Shown here: positions 1 through 7,993 of the stretch, in pieces | How positions within the stretch are numbered: position 1 is the first letter of the stretch | Layout: every line of letters begins with the position of its first letter | NCBI RefSeq assembly: GCF_000807925.1 | Contig: NZ_JRVC01000014.1 | Span: forward strand, 62,001-126,000 | Direction: 5' to 3' | DNA length: 64,000 nt | Source of the DNA: Novosphingobium subterraneum | Lineage (GTDB): Bacteria; Pseudomonadota; Alphaproteobacteria; Sphingomonadales; Sphingomonadaceae | Notes under the pieces: generated by a model | Told to the model about the DNA's origin: nothing | Database searches by the model: none | Seen by the model: only the letters and a program-made list of their open reading frames with translations | Made by a program: the position numbers and the translations under genes

Positions 1-1163
1 AACGGGTTGTCCGGCGTCAGGTACGTGAAGAAATCGAACGAGGGCTGATTCTGCGTGAAGGTCCGGTTCTTGACGTACTTTCCTTCGACATAGACCGACA
101 GCGCATCGCTGAAATCATAGTGCGCCAGCAGATTGACGTTGTGGGTCCGGTTGTAGGCCTGCAAGTCGCCCTGGTAGCCGGCCAGCGGCGTGCTGTCGCC
201 GCCTTGCGTCAGGCCGCCGGCGGAACTCAGCAAACGACCACGGTCATAGACCTTGCCGGAACCGGTGAAGTCGGGGATCCCGTCGAAGTCGAGGTCGATC
301 GCACCATCGACCGAGCTGTCGGCGTAGCGCAGGTCGTTGGTCGGCACCCGGTCGGGCAAGTTCGGATTGTCCGGCAGGTCCGCCTGATTGCGGACCAGGC
401 CAAAGCTGCGTCGCGGATCACCGGTAAAGTCGCGGCGGAAGCTGCTGACACGGTCGATCTCGCGGAATTCATAGGCCACCGCAATGTTGCCGCGGCCGTC
501 TGCGAAGTTGCGCCCTGCAGTGACCGAGCCATAGCGTTGCCCGGCGTCGCCCTGATCCGAGATGCCGATCTGGCCGGAAGCGACCACTCCGTCGAAATTG
601 CGCTTGAGCCGGAAGTTGACCACGCCCGAGACGCCGTCCGCACCATAGATCGCCGAAGCACCGCCGGTCAGGACGTCGACGCTTTCGATCAGGTCGGTAG
701 GGATCGAGTTGATGTCCACAGCGGCGGTACCGGCAAGGCTGGCGACGTGGCGCCGGCCATTTACCAGCGTCAGCGTACGGTTCTCGCCAAGATTGCGCAG
801 GTCGAGCAACTGCACGCCGACCGCACCGAAGTCGGCGTTGGAGCCCGAGGTGCGCGCGCCGCTCAACGAGTTCAGCAGCGCCGGGTTCTGGGCCAGCGTC
901 TCGACGATCTGGACGTTGCCGGCCTGCTGCAAGGTTTCCGACGTTACCGACACGATCGGGTTGGGCGCATTGTAGTCGGCGCGCTGCTGGATGCGGCTGC
1001 CGGTCACGACAATGGTGCCGCTGTCTTCGGTCGCTTCTGCGCCCTGCTCGGCCACTTGCGGTTCGGCCGTCTGCGCATCCTGCGCAAGGGCAGGGAATGC
1101 CAGGGTGGCGATGCTGCTGGCAGAAACGAGTATGGCTGCCCGCAGGAGTGTCATTTTCGTCAT
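1..1163 (-). CDS. TonB-dependent outer-membrane receptor, N-terminal part
   Basis: Only the first ~387 codons are present; the gene runs off the left edge, so most of the barrel is missing. The product starts with a signal peptide of about 27 residues ending in PALAQ. An acidic linker follows, then a TIVVTGSRI segment typical of sphingomonad receptors. The plug domain includes LVNGRRHV and GGASAIYGADGVSGVVNF. The family imports large or scarce ligands across the outer membrane using TonB energy; the ligand here is unknown. An in-frame ATG at 1175 would add four residues (MGIS) and cannot be excluded. The SDR genes lie upstream on the same strand, but a 209-bp gap suggests a separate promoter. 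Confidence 0.93.
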   Translation of the reverse strand, partial: MTKMTLLRAAILVSASSIATLAFPALAQDAQTAEPQVAEQGAEATEDSGTIVVTGSRIQQRADYNAPNPIVSVTSETLQQAGNVQIVETLAQNPALLNSLSGARTSGSNADFGAVGVQLLDLRNLGENRTLTLVNGRRHVASLAGTAAVDINSIPTDLIESVDVLTGGASAIYGADGVSGVVNFRLKRNFDGVVASGQIGISDQGDAGQRYGSVTAGRNFADGRGNIAVAYEFREIDRVSSFRRDFTGDPRRSFGLVRNQADLPDNPNLPDRVPTNDLRYADSSVDGAIDLDFDGIPDFTGSGKVYDRGRLLSSAGGLTQGGDSTPLAGYQGDLQAYNRTHNVNLLAHYDFSDALSVYVEGKYVKNRTFTQNQPSFDFFTYLTPDNP

Positions 1164-1358
1164 GGAAATCCCCATTGATCGGTCGCGTCTGAGCGCTTGG
1201 CCGGGAATTCCACTCAAAGATTAACAGGGTCAACTGCCCGGAGGGTCATTTCCGGGCAGCCCCATAACTTTAGTTCAGGATGATGCATTTTCATCACAGA
1301 GTATGACGAATCTTTTCCCTAAACCCCTGAATTGTCTTTCTATTTTGTGACAAAAGAT

Positions 1359-1372
1359 TGAACGAACGTTCA
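1359..1372. promoter_or_regulatory. inverted repeat, candidate TetR-type operator
   Basis: TGAACGAACGTTCA is a perfect 6-2-6 inverted repeat. It sits immediately after the stop of the SDR gene and about 200 bp upstream of the receptor gene that starts at 1163. The size and TGAACG half-sites resemble operators of TetR/AcrR regulators, but no such regulator gene is in the window, so the assignment is inference. Confidence 0.35.
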
Positions 1373-2152
1373 TCAGACCTGGCTGAACCCACCATCCATC
1401 ACGAACTCTGCGCACGTGACAAAGCTCGCCGCGTCAGAGCACAGATAGACCACACCGCCGCCCATTTCCTCAGGCCGACCCATGCGGCCGATCGGGTGGT
1501 TGGCCACGATGCCCTGCATCGCCACCTCGCGCGAGGGCACCGCGCCCAGCTCGACATAGCGGTCCATGATCGAGTTCAGCATGCCGGTGTCCACGCCGCC
1601 CGGATGCACCGAGTTGACGCGGATGTTGTAGCCCAGCGCCGCAAATTCCGCACCGAGACACTTGCTCAGCATCTTCACCGCCGCCTTGCTGGTGCAATAG
1701 GCCGCGTTGAACGCCGCCCCGCGCAGGCCGCCAACGCTGGAGAAGTTGACCACCGAAGCACCGCCAGTGCGCGCCTTGCCGCCTTCCTTCAGCAGCGGCA
1801 GCAGAACTTGCGTACCGATGATGATCGAATCCACGTTGATCGCGTTGACGCGGTGGAAATCGGCCAGCGGAGTCTCTTCGAACTTGGTCACGATCGAATA
1901 GCCGGCATTATTCACCAGCGCATCGAGGCGCCCGTACTTGTCCTGCACCAGCGCCGCGACGGCCTGCCAGTCGGCCTCGTTCGTGACATCATGCTTGAGG
2001 TAGTGGTCCGCCCCTTCGATCTGCGCGTCTGGCGCAAGGTCGGTGGCGATCACCGTGGCGTTCGCGGCCTTCAGCGCCTTGACCAGCTCACGCCCGATCC
2101 CGCCCGCTGCGCCTGTGACGACGGCGACCACATTGTTGAGAGCGATTGTCAT
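1373..2152 (-). CDS. short-chain dehydrogenase/reductase (SDR)
   Basis: Classical SDR of 259 residues, a predicted cytoplasmic NAD(P)-dependent alcohol/ketone oxidoreductase. A TGAAGGIG cofactor-binding glycine motif lies near the N-terminus, followed by NNAG. The catalytic Ser is in NFSSVGG and the Tyr/Lys pair in YCTSK; the C-terminus ends in the usual DGG segment. I chose the ATG at 2152 because its ATGA overlaps the stop of the upstream SDR gene, suggesting translational coupling; an ATG at 2164 would add four residues (MDGA). It is the last of three SDR genes read in one direction. The substrate is unknown, but the neighbouring Rieske oxygenase suggests ring-diol or alcohol oxidation. 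Confidence 0.93.
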   Translation of the reverse strand: MTIALNNVVAVVTGAAGGIGRELVKALKAANATVIATDLAPDAQIEGADHYLKHDVTNEADWQAVAALVQDKYGRLDALVNNAGYSIVTKFEETPLADFHRVNAINVDSIIIGTQVLLPLLKEGGKARTGGASVVNFSSVGGLRGAAFNAAYCTSKAAVKMLSKCLGAEFAALGYNIRVNSVHPGGVDTGMLNSIMDRYVELGAVPSREVAMQGIVANHPIGRMGRPEEMGGGVVYLCSDAASFVTCAEFVMDGGFSQV

Positions 2153-2964
2153 TGCGCCGTCCATCCCCCGTCGATCACCAGCTCCGCGCCGGTCATGTAG
2201 CTTGAATCCTCGCTGGCCAGGAAGAACGCGGCCGAAGCCAGTTCCGAAGGCTGCGCCAGCCGCCCGATCGGCGTTGCGCCGACCACGCCTGCCACCAGAT
2301 CGTCGGGCTTTTCGGCAAAGCCCTGATCGACCCAGCGCTGGAAGCCGGCCTTGAGCAGTGGCGTCTCTACAAAGCCGGGGTGCAGCGAATTGGCACGGAT
2401 CGGCGTCTTCTTCTGCGCAAATTCGATGGCGATGCCCTTGGTGAACAGCCGCACGGCGCCCTTGCTGGCATTATAGGCCGAAACCTCGTTCATGCCGACG
2501 AGGCCCATGATCGAGCTGACGTTGATGATCGAGGCACCGCCGCGGAAATCCTTGCCGCTTTCTGCCATCAGCGGGACGAAATGCTTGGTGCCAAGGAACA
2601 CGCCATCGACGTTGATCGACATGATCCGCCGCCAGCCTTCCATCGAAAGGCTCTCGACCGGCCCGGTCAGGTCGATCCCGGCGTTGTTGACCAGCACGTG
2701 GCACTTGCCGTGGCGCTCTTTCACGAGGGCAACCGCGCGCTCCCAGTCTTCTTCCTTGGCGACATTGGCGCTGATGTAGCTGGCCGCCTGCCCCAGCATG
2801 CTCATCACTTCGCGCGCAGTATCGCTATCCTCGGCATCGAGGTCCGAGAGCACGACTTCGGCCCCCTCGGCGAGAAAGCGCTCGGCGCAAGCCAGACCGA
2901 TCCCGCGCAGGCCACCCGATACGAAGGCAACGCGCCCCTTCAGGCGCTGTGCAGACAATTCCAT
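2149..2964 (-). CDS. short-chain dehydrogenase/reductase (SDR)
   Basis: SDR of 271 residues with SGGLRGIG cofactor motif, NNAG, catalytic Ser in NVSSIMG and catalytic YNASK. The C-terminal IDGGWTAQ is typical of the classical SDR fold. It lies between two other SDR genes, 5 bp after the first and overlapping the third by 4 bp (ATGA), so all three are probably one transcript. The three proteins are clearly divergent from each other, which suggests separate steps or substrates rather than recent duplicates. The substrate cannot be inferred. Confidence 0.93.
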   Translation of the reverse strand: MELSAQRLKGRVAFVSGGLRGIGLACAERFLAEGAEVVLSDLDAEDSDTAREVMSMLGQAASYISANVAKEEDWERAVALVKERHGKCHVLVNNAGIDLTGPVESLSMEGWRRIMSINVDGVFLGTKHFVPLMAESGKDFRGGASIINVSSIMGLVGMNEVSAYNASKGAVRLFTKGIAIEFAQKKTPIRANSLHPGFVETPLLKAGFQRWVDQGFAEKPDDLVAGVVGATPIGRLAQPSELASAAFFLASEDSSYMTGAELVIDGGWTAQ

Positions 2965-2969
2965 GTTCC

Positions 2970-3752
2970 TCAGACCCCCATCATGCCGGCGGTCGTCGCG
3001 CCGTCGATCGCGTATTCGGCGCCGGAGATGAACCCGGCCTCGTCGCTGGCAAGGTAGGCCACCAGCCCGGCCACCTCGTTCAACTGCGCCATGCGCTTCA
3101 TCGGCGCCATGCCCTCATACATCGCGCGCGCAGCGGCAGGATCGGGCTGGCTGTTCATGATCTGCTGGATCAGAGGCGTCTCCACCACGCCCGGCAGGAT
3201 CGCATTGACGCGGATGGCATAGCCCTTTTGCCCGCAGTGCACTGCGGCAGACTTGGCAAGCGCGCAGACAGCGGCCTTGGTCACGGAATAGGTCACGTAA
3301 TTGCCCAATGGGCGCGTGGCGTTCATCGAGGAATTGATGATGATCGACCCGCGCGGACCTTCGGGATTGCGCTTCATGCCCTTGATGGCGTTCTGAACGG
3401 TCAGCATCACGCCGGTCTGGTTGACGGCGACGACATTGTCCCAGCCCTCGATCGAAACATCCTCGATGCTGGCATCGCCGCTTTCGGTGCCGGCATTGGC
3501 AAAGACGATGTCGATCCGGCCTTCGGCGGCGATGATCTCGTCGATCAAGCCCGGCCAGCCAGCGGCGTCCTGCACGCGCAGCTTGCGAAACACCGCGCCC
3601 GTTTCGGCGCAAAGGGTGGCGGCCGCCTCTTCCTTCGATCCGGTGAACCAGACCTTGGCGCCTTCCTCGGTCAGTCGTGCCACGGTGGCCGCGCCGATGC
3701 CGGTGGTGCCACCGGTAATCAGGGCGACCTTGCCTTCAAGCCTCTTGGACAA
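2970..3752 (-). CDS. short-chain dehydrogenase/reductase (SDR)
   Basis: SDR of 260 residues, first gene of the three-SDR operon. It shows TGGTTGIG at the cofactor site, FANAG in place of the commoner NNAG, catalytic Ser in INSSMNA and the YSVTK active-site pair. Its start is 151 bp from the divergent Rieske oxygenase gene, so the two operons probably share a control region. NAD(P)-dependent oxidoreductase activity is a family property; the substrate is unknown. Confidence 0.93.
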   Translation of the reverse strand: MSKRLEGKVALITGGTTGIGAATVARLTEEGAKVWFTGSKEEAAATLCAETGAVFRKLRVQDAAGWPGLIDEIIAAEGRIDIVFANAGTESGDASIEDVSIEGWDNVVAVNQTGVMLTVQNAIKGMKRNPEGPRGSIIINSSMNATRPLGNYVTYSVTKAAVCALAKSAAVHCGQKGYAIRVNAILPGVVETPLIQQIMNSQPDPAAARAMYEGMAPMKRMAQLNEVAGLVAYLASDEAGFISGAEYAIDGATTAGMMGV

Positions 3753-3903
3753 TTGCTCTCTCCCGCAAGAATCTGCGTCAGTTTATGATGTCAGTGGTTA
3801 CGCGCAGGCGGCAGTCGTGCAACCTATGCTTTCAGCAAGGTGACGCGCGCGCGCATGGGCGGCAAAACCGGCACCAATACCGGAATCTGGGTGAGGAATC
3901 ATA

Positions 3904-5304
3904 ATGGCTGACAGTGACCCTAACATGGGCGGCGGAAAAGCCCGTTGCGAAGCGATCAGCTGGCAGGAACTGCTGGCCCAGGATTCGCGCCCCGCTCCGG
4001 CGATGCTCACCGAGGAAAGCTACCAGTACCGCGGCTCCGAACCGCTGGCGGCAGAGCGCTACACGTCTGAAGAATTCGCCCGTCTCGAGCGCGAGAAGAT
4101 GTGGCCCCACGTCTGGCAATTCGCCGCGCGAGAAGAGGACATCCCCGAAGCGGGTGACTACACCGTGTTCGAAAACGCCGGGCGCTCCTGGCTGATCTCC
4201 CGCCAGGAAGACGGCAGCGTCAAGGCGATGCACAACGTCTGCCTCCATCGCGGACGCAAGCTGCGCACCGAAGACGGCACCGCCGACACCTTCACCTGCC
4301 CGTTCCACGGCTTTGCCTGGAACAAGGACGGCAGCTTTGCCGGCATGCCCTGCTCGTGGGACTTCAAGCACCTGCAAGCCGACAAGATGGCCCTGCCCGA
4401 GGCCGAAGTCGGCCGTTGGGGCGGCTACATCTTCCTGCGCGAGGAACCGGGCGGCCCCACTCTCGAGGAATACCTTGCCCCGATCCCTGAATTCTTCAAG
4501 CGCTGGCGCCACGAGGAATGCACCACGGTGATCTGGGTGGCCAAGGAAGTTCCGGCAAACTGGAAGGTCACCGCCGAAGCCTTCATGGAAGCCTGGCACA
4601 CCGTCGTCACCCACCCGCAGCTCCTGCCCTTCACCGGCGATGCCAACGCCGCCTACTGGACCTATGGCGACAACGTCAACGTGAACCACGTTCCGTTCGG
4701 CATCATGTCCCCGCACGTCGATCCCGAGGGCAAGACGCAGCAGTGGATCGTTGACGAGTTCTGCAAGTACAACGGCCGCAGCGCCGACAACTACGATGCC
4801 TCGGGCGATCCCTTCGCGGTCAGCGTGCCCGAAGGCATGACCGCGCGCGCCGCATTGGGTGCCGCCATGCGCGCAGGCTACACCGCGCAGACTGGCTATG
4901 ATCACGACCACGCCACCGACGCCGAACTGCTCGACGGCCTCGTCTACAACGTCTTCCCCAATTTCGCCCCGTGGGGCGGCTTCATGCCGAACATCGTCTA
5001 TCGCTGGCGCCCCGGAAAGACGCCCGACACCTGCCTGATGGAAGTGCGCATCCTCGCTCGCGTCAAGAAGGGCGATCCCATGCCGCACGGCGTGCCGATG
5101 AAGCTGCTGTCGAACGACCAGAAGTGGACCGATGCGCCCGAACTCGGCGTGCTCGGCCACGTCTTCGAACAGGACATGGACAACCTGCCTTACGTGCAGG
5201 AGGGCCTCCATGCGTCGAAGACCGGCGAGGTCAATTTGGGCGACTATCAGGAAATCCGCATCCGCCAGTTCCACCAGACGCTCGACAAGTACCTGAACGC
5301 ATGA
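3904..5304 (+). CDS. Rieske non-heme iron oxygenase, alpha subunit
   Basis: A 466-residue aromatic-ring-hydroxylating-type oxygenase subunit. The [2Fe-2S] Rieske site is visible as Cys113-x-His115 and Cys132-x2-His135 (CLH and CPFH). The mononuclear iron site is in the segment around His232 and His237 (EAWHTVVTHP); the third acidic ligand cannot be placed by eye. The family uses O2 and electrons from a ferredoxin/reductase to hydroxylate or demethylate substrates in the cytoplasm. No beta subunit, ferredoxin or reductase gene is adjacent, so electron partners must be encoded elsewhere. The stop overlaps the start of the ThuA-domain gene, implying a coupled pair. Substrate unknown. Confidence 0.93.
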   Translation: MADSDPNMGGGKARCEAISWQELLAQDSRPAPAMLTEESYQYRGSEPLAAERYTSEEFARLEREKMWPHVWQFAAREEDIPEAGDYTVFENAGRSWLISRQEDGSVKAMHNVCLHRGRKLRTEDGTADTFTCPFHGFAWNKDGSFAGMPCSWDFKHLQADKMALPEAEVGRWGGYIFLREEPGGPTLEEYLAPIPEFFKRWRHEECTTVIWVAKEVPANWKVTAEAFMEAWHTVVTHPQLLPFTGDANAAYWTYGDNVNVNHVPFGIMSPHVDPEGKTQQWIVDEFCKYNGRSADNYDASGDPFAVSVPEGMTARAALGAAMRAGYTAQTGYDHDHATDAELLDGLVYNVFPNFAPWGGFMPNIVYRWRPGKTPDTCLMEVRILARVKKGDPMPHGVPMKLLSNDQKWTDAPELGVLGHVFEQDMDNLPYVQEGLHASKTGEVNLGDYQEIRIRQFHQTLDKYLNA

Positions 5305-6077
5305 GCGAAGTTGCCCACCCTCCACGCATCGATTGCGTGCTCATCTGCGGCGGCGTCTGGCATGACATGGACTTCGCCCGGCTGGAGATCCTCAAGCTGC
5401 TGGCCGAGGACCCGGCGATCCGCACCCGCGTCTTCGAGGATTATGAGAACATCGAGGCGATCAAGGCAGCAGACATCCTGATCACCTACACTTGCGACGT
5501 CACGCCCTCGTTGAAGGCGCAGGAAGCCTTGCGCGATTGGCTGCAGGCGGGCGGGCGCTGGTATGCGCTGCACGGCACCAACTCCGTCCTGCGCTTCCTC
5601 ACCGAAGGCCCCAACAAGGACCTGTGGGACGCGCCGCGCTGGGCGCCGCTGATGATGGACCTGCTTGGCAGCCAGTTCCTCAGCCACCCGCCGATTGCGC
5701 CTTATACGGTCACGGTGGCGGACCCCGATCACCCGCTGGTGCAGGGTATCGAGCCGTTCGAGACCACGGACGAACTCTATCACATGGAGTACCACGGCAA
5801 GCTACATGTGCTGCTGGAAACCGACTGCACTGTGGAGGGCACCGGCTTCGTCGAAGCGGCCGACGCCATCGGCAAGCATGCCGTCATGTATCTGAAAGAC
5901 CACGGAAAGGGCGGCGTGCTCTACAACACGCTCGGCCATTGCCGCGGGCACTATGACCTGCAACCGATGCTTGATTGGTGGCCGACAGTCGACCGCTGCG
6001 CCTGGGACCTGCCGGTGTTCTACGAGTTGCTGCGGCGCGGGATCGGCTGGCTCAAGGATCGCGCGCCCAAGTCTTGA
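5301..6077 (+). CDS. ThuA-like domain protein
   Basis: The 258-residue product begins at the ATG at 5301, whose ATGA overlaps the stop of the Rieske gene. It resembles the ThuA/trehalose-utilisation glutamine-amidotransferase-like fold: an early ICGGVWHD segment, TYTCDV, a central GGRWYALHGTNS segment, then YHMEYHG and LGHCRGHY near the end. ThuA-family functions are poorly defined; some members sit in sugar or catabolic operons. Coupling to an oxygenase suggests a role in the same pathway, but the reaction is unknown. The reading frame continues upstream without a stop, but that stretch overlaps the Rieske gene and is not coding here. Confidence 0.85.
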   Translation: MSEVAHPPRIDCVLICGGVWHDMDFARLEILKLLAEDPAIRTRVFEDYENIEAIKAADILITYTCDVTPSLKAQEALRDWLQAGGRWYALHGTNSVLRFLTEGPNKDLWDAPRWAPLMMDLLGSQFLSHPPIAPYTVTVADPDHPLVQGIEPFETTDELYHMEYHGKLHVLLETDCTVEGTGFVEAADAIGKHAVMYLKDHGKGGVLYNTLGHCRGHYDLQPMLDWWPTVDRCAWDLPVFYELLRRGIGWLKDRAPKS

Positions 6078-6093
6078 TCCTAAAGTCCAATTT
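6078..6093 (+). promoter_or_regulatory. PQQ-region box, copy a
   Basis: TCCTAAAGTCCAATTT lies directly after the ThuA stop and 57 bp before the cytochrome start at 6151. It matches boxes upstream of other genes in this region (core CCnAAGGTyCAAT) and points toward the cytochrome gene. Function is inferred from recurrence only. Confidence 0.55.
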
Positions 6094-6150
6094 TGGCGGC
6101 AAGGGGGTCATGTCACACCCTTCCGGGTAAACGAATCCGGGAGAGACGAC

Positions 6151-6516
6151 ATGACCATCCTCCGCACAGCGCTGATCGCCGGCGCCCTGCTGACCGCCAA
6201 CGCCGCGCAAGCCGGCCCCGCCGCTCCGCCCTCAACCTGGGCCCGCTGCGCCGTCTGCCACAGCAACACCAAGGGCGCGCCCGACAAGATCGGTCCCAAC
6301 CTCTACGGCGTCTATGGCCACAAGATGGGCGTCAAGGGCACCTACAAGTTCTCTGACGCGATCAAGAAATCCGGCCTCAAGCTCGATGACGCGACGCTCG
6401 ACAAGTGGCTGGAAAACCCGGCAAAACTCGTCCCCGGCAACCGCATGAGCTTCCCCGGCATCAAAGACAAGGCCAAGCGCGCCGAACTCATCGCCTACCT
6501 CAAGACGCTGAAGTAA
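6151..6516 (+). CDS. periplasmic class I c-type cytochrome
   Basis: A small 121-residue cytochrome c with a signal peptide of about 21 residues (ending NAAQA). One haem motif, CAVCH (Cys33, Cys36, His37), is followed by GPNLYGVYG and a probable axial Met in PGNRMSFPG. It likely carries electrons in the periplasm, either from the quinoprotein dehydrogenase or to a terminal oxidase. The start at 6151 follows a GGGAGAG ribosome-binding site. A shared regulatory box lies 57 bp upstream, which ties it to the PQQ region rather than to the Rieske operon before it. Confidence 0.92.
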   Translation: MTILRTALIAGALLTANAAQAGPAAPPSTWARCAVCHSNTKGAPDKIGPNLYGVYGHKMGVKGTYKFSDAIKKSGLKLDDATLDKWLENPAKLVPGNRMSFPGIKDKAKRAELIAYLKTLK

Positions 6517-6527
6517 CGCCGGAAAAT

Positions 6528-6560
6528 CCTCCCCGATAGTGCTGGGCTAAAACGGGGAGG
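6528..6560. terminator. stem-loop between convergent genes
   Basis: CCTCCCCG at 6528-6535 pairs with CGGGGAGG at 6553-6560, giving an 8-bp perfect stem with a 17-nt loop. It lies between the ends of the cytochrome gene and the converging CX3CW gene, so it could terminate both. There is no T-tract. Confidence 0.5.
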
Positions 6561-6563
6561 GTC

Positions 6564-7154
6564 TCAGTGTGGCGCTATCGTCACCGGCTCTGCCTTGACC
6601 AGCGCCCGCCCGGCGTCATTCCAGCCCTCGATGCCCTCGGCGAACCAGTAGACTTGCGCAAATCCCTCGCTGGCCAGGCGACGCGCGGAGTTCCAGCTCA
6701 TCCAGCAATCGCTGCGGCAGAACACCACCACCGGAAGCGAAGGGTGCCTCGCCCGCTCGGCAGAAATCGCGGTGCGCAGCCCCTGCCAAAGCGCCGGGTC
6801 GGGATGGCTGCGCCCTGTTTCGGGATGCCATGCTGCACCCGGGATCGTCTCATGCTGCGCAGCAAGCGTCCACCTTCCCGACAGCGGATCGCGCACGCCA
6901 CCCTCTGCCGGAAGCACATCGATGAACAGGGCATCGACCCCCGGCCTCAGGTGGAGCGCCTCTTCCGCCGAGATGGCAACGGCCGGTGTCGGCGGGCGAT
7001 CGACCGGAGCGCGATAGCGTGCCTTGCGATAGCCCGCAGCGTCGAACAGTTCGGGGAGAGTTGTGGCAGAGTTGGCGGTTTGCCCCCGAGAGTTGCCGGG
7101 GAGTTGGAAAGCGGCGAAGATCGCCAGGAAAAGCGCTACCTGCCTTGTTTTCAT
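6564..7154 (-). CDS. PQQ-dependent catabolism-associated CXXCW-motif protein
   Basis: A 196-residue exported protein with a signal peptide of about 24 residues and a rhodanese-like fold. The diagnostic motif is FCRSDCWMSWNSARR (Cys146, three residues, Cys150-Trp151), followed by WFAEGIEGW. This family is known from gene neighbourhoods of PQQ-dependent alcohol oxidation; a redox or sulfur role is suspected but unproven. It is transcribed away from the SoxYZ-like gene with 86 bp between starts. That gap contains a regulatory box which may serve one or both genes. Confidence 0.9.
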   Translation of the reverse strand: MKTRQVALFLAIFAAFQLPGNSRGQTANSATTLPELFDAAGYRKARYRAPVDRPPTPAVAISAEEALHLRPGVDALFIDVLPAEGGVRDPLSGRWTLAAQHETIPGAAWHPETGRSHPDPALWQGLRTAISAERARHPSLPVVVFCRSDCWMSWNSARRLASEGFAQVYWFAEGIEGWNDAGRALVKAEPVTIAPH

Positions 7155-7176
7155 GGCCTTTTCCGCCCCCTACGCC

Positions 7177-7195
7177 TTATTCCAAGGTCCAATAT
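7177..7195 (+). promoter_or_regulatory. PQQ-region box, copy b
   Basis: TTATTCCAAGGTCCAATAT, 45 bp before the SoxYZ-like start. It is close to copy d upstream of the PQQ dehydrogenase gene. It lies in a divergent intergenic region and could also influence the CX3CW gene. Confidence 0.6.
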
Positions 7196-7240
7196 GATCG
7201 CTCTGGCAATGCGCGCATAGTGTGCTTTGGGAGAATGCGC

Positions 7241-7993
7241 ATGATGGTCAGGATGACGATTGCTGCCCTATTTATGGTGGGTTCGGCGCCCGCGCTGGCA
7301 GCCCCTGCCGATCCCCTGCACTCGCCAATGTGGGAGCATCACGCCGCGCGCCTGTTCGGCAAGGACTCTATCGTGTTCGATGACCGCGTTGCCGTCCACA
7401 TTCCCGAAATTGCTGAAAATCAACGTGTTTTCCCGGTGACGGTGGACGCGCGCGCTCTGCCGAACGTGCGCCGCATCGTCCTCTTTGCCGATCTCAACCC
7501 CATCCCCGTCGCCGTCGACTACGCCCCCACGCGGGCCCAACCCTTCCTCGCCACGCGCATCAAGCTCGATCAGCGCACCCCGGTGCGCGCGGCGGTGCAG
7601 ACGCAGGACGGAATCTGGCACGTCGGCGGATCCTGGATCGATGCCGCAGGCGGCGGCTGCTCCGCGCCGCCGGTCAGCCGCGTGAAGGGAGACTGGGCGG
7701 ATCATCTGGGGGAGGTTCGGGGCGCGCAGTGGCTTGAAAAGGCTGGAGAAACCCGCCTGCGTCTGACCTTCCGGCATCCGATGGACACCGGGCTGGTGGA
7801 GAACATTCCCGCCTATAACATCGAGCGACTGACAGTCCGCGACGCCAGTGGCAAGTCCTTGGGTGAAATGCAGATTTTCGGCTCGGTGGCCGAGGACCCG
7901 GCGTTTACGGTGGTCGTCAAGGCAACGGGACCCATTGCCTTCGAGGCACGCGACAGCGCCGGCCTGGAGTTTCCCGGCAAGGTGGGTGCGTGA
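7241..7993 (+). CDS. quinoprotein dehydrogenase-associated SoxYZ-like carrier
   Basis: About 250 residues, with a signal peptide ending in PALAAPA. The N-terminal half resembles SoxY and the C-terminal half SoxZ. Between them is a glycine-rich AAGGGCSAPP stretch whose Cys140 resembles the thiol arm of SoxY. Members of this family are fused SoxY/SoxZ relatives found beside PQQ dehydrogenases; their cargo is not established. Candidate ATGs are at 7235, 7241 and 7244; the GGGAGA at 7229-7234 best fits 7241 or 7244. The gene overlaps the metallohydrolase gene by GTGA, so the two are co-translated. Confidence 0.87.
   Translation: MMVRMTIAALFMVGSAPALAAPADPLHSPMWEHHAARLFGKDSIVFDDRVAVHIPEIAENQRVFPVTVDARALPNVRRIVLFADLNPIPVAVDYAPTRAQPFLATRIKLDQRTPVRAAVQTQDGIWHVGGSWIDAAGGGCSAPPVSRVKGDWADHLGEVRGAQWLEKAGETRLRLTFRHPMDTGLVENIPAYNIERLTVRDASGKSLGEMQIFGSVAEDPAFTVVVKATGPIAFEARDSAGLEFPGKVGA

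Noticed and set aside
1373..3752. Three SDR genes as a recent tandem duplication
   Set aside because: They differ in length, cofactor-loop and active-site surroundings and share only family motifs.
4971..5300. An upstream extension of the ThuA-domain frame by 110 codons
   Set aside because: It overlaps the Rieske gene in another frame and is rich in Arg/His/Pro; the ATGA overlap at 5301 is the natural start.
3832..5325. A 497-codon minus-strand open frame opposite the Rieske gene
   Set aside because: The plus strand encodes a complete Rieske oxygenase with all cluster ligands; the antisense product is Val/Gly/Ala-rich with no motif.
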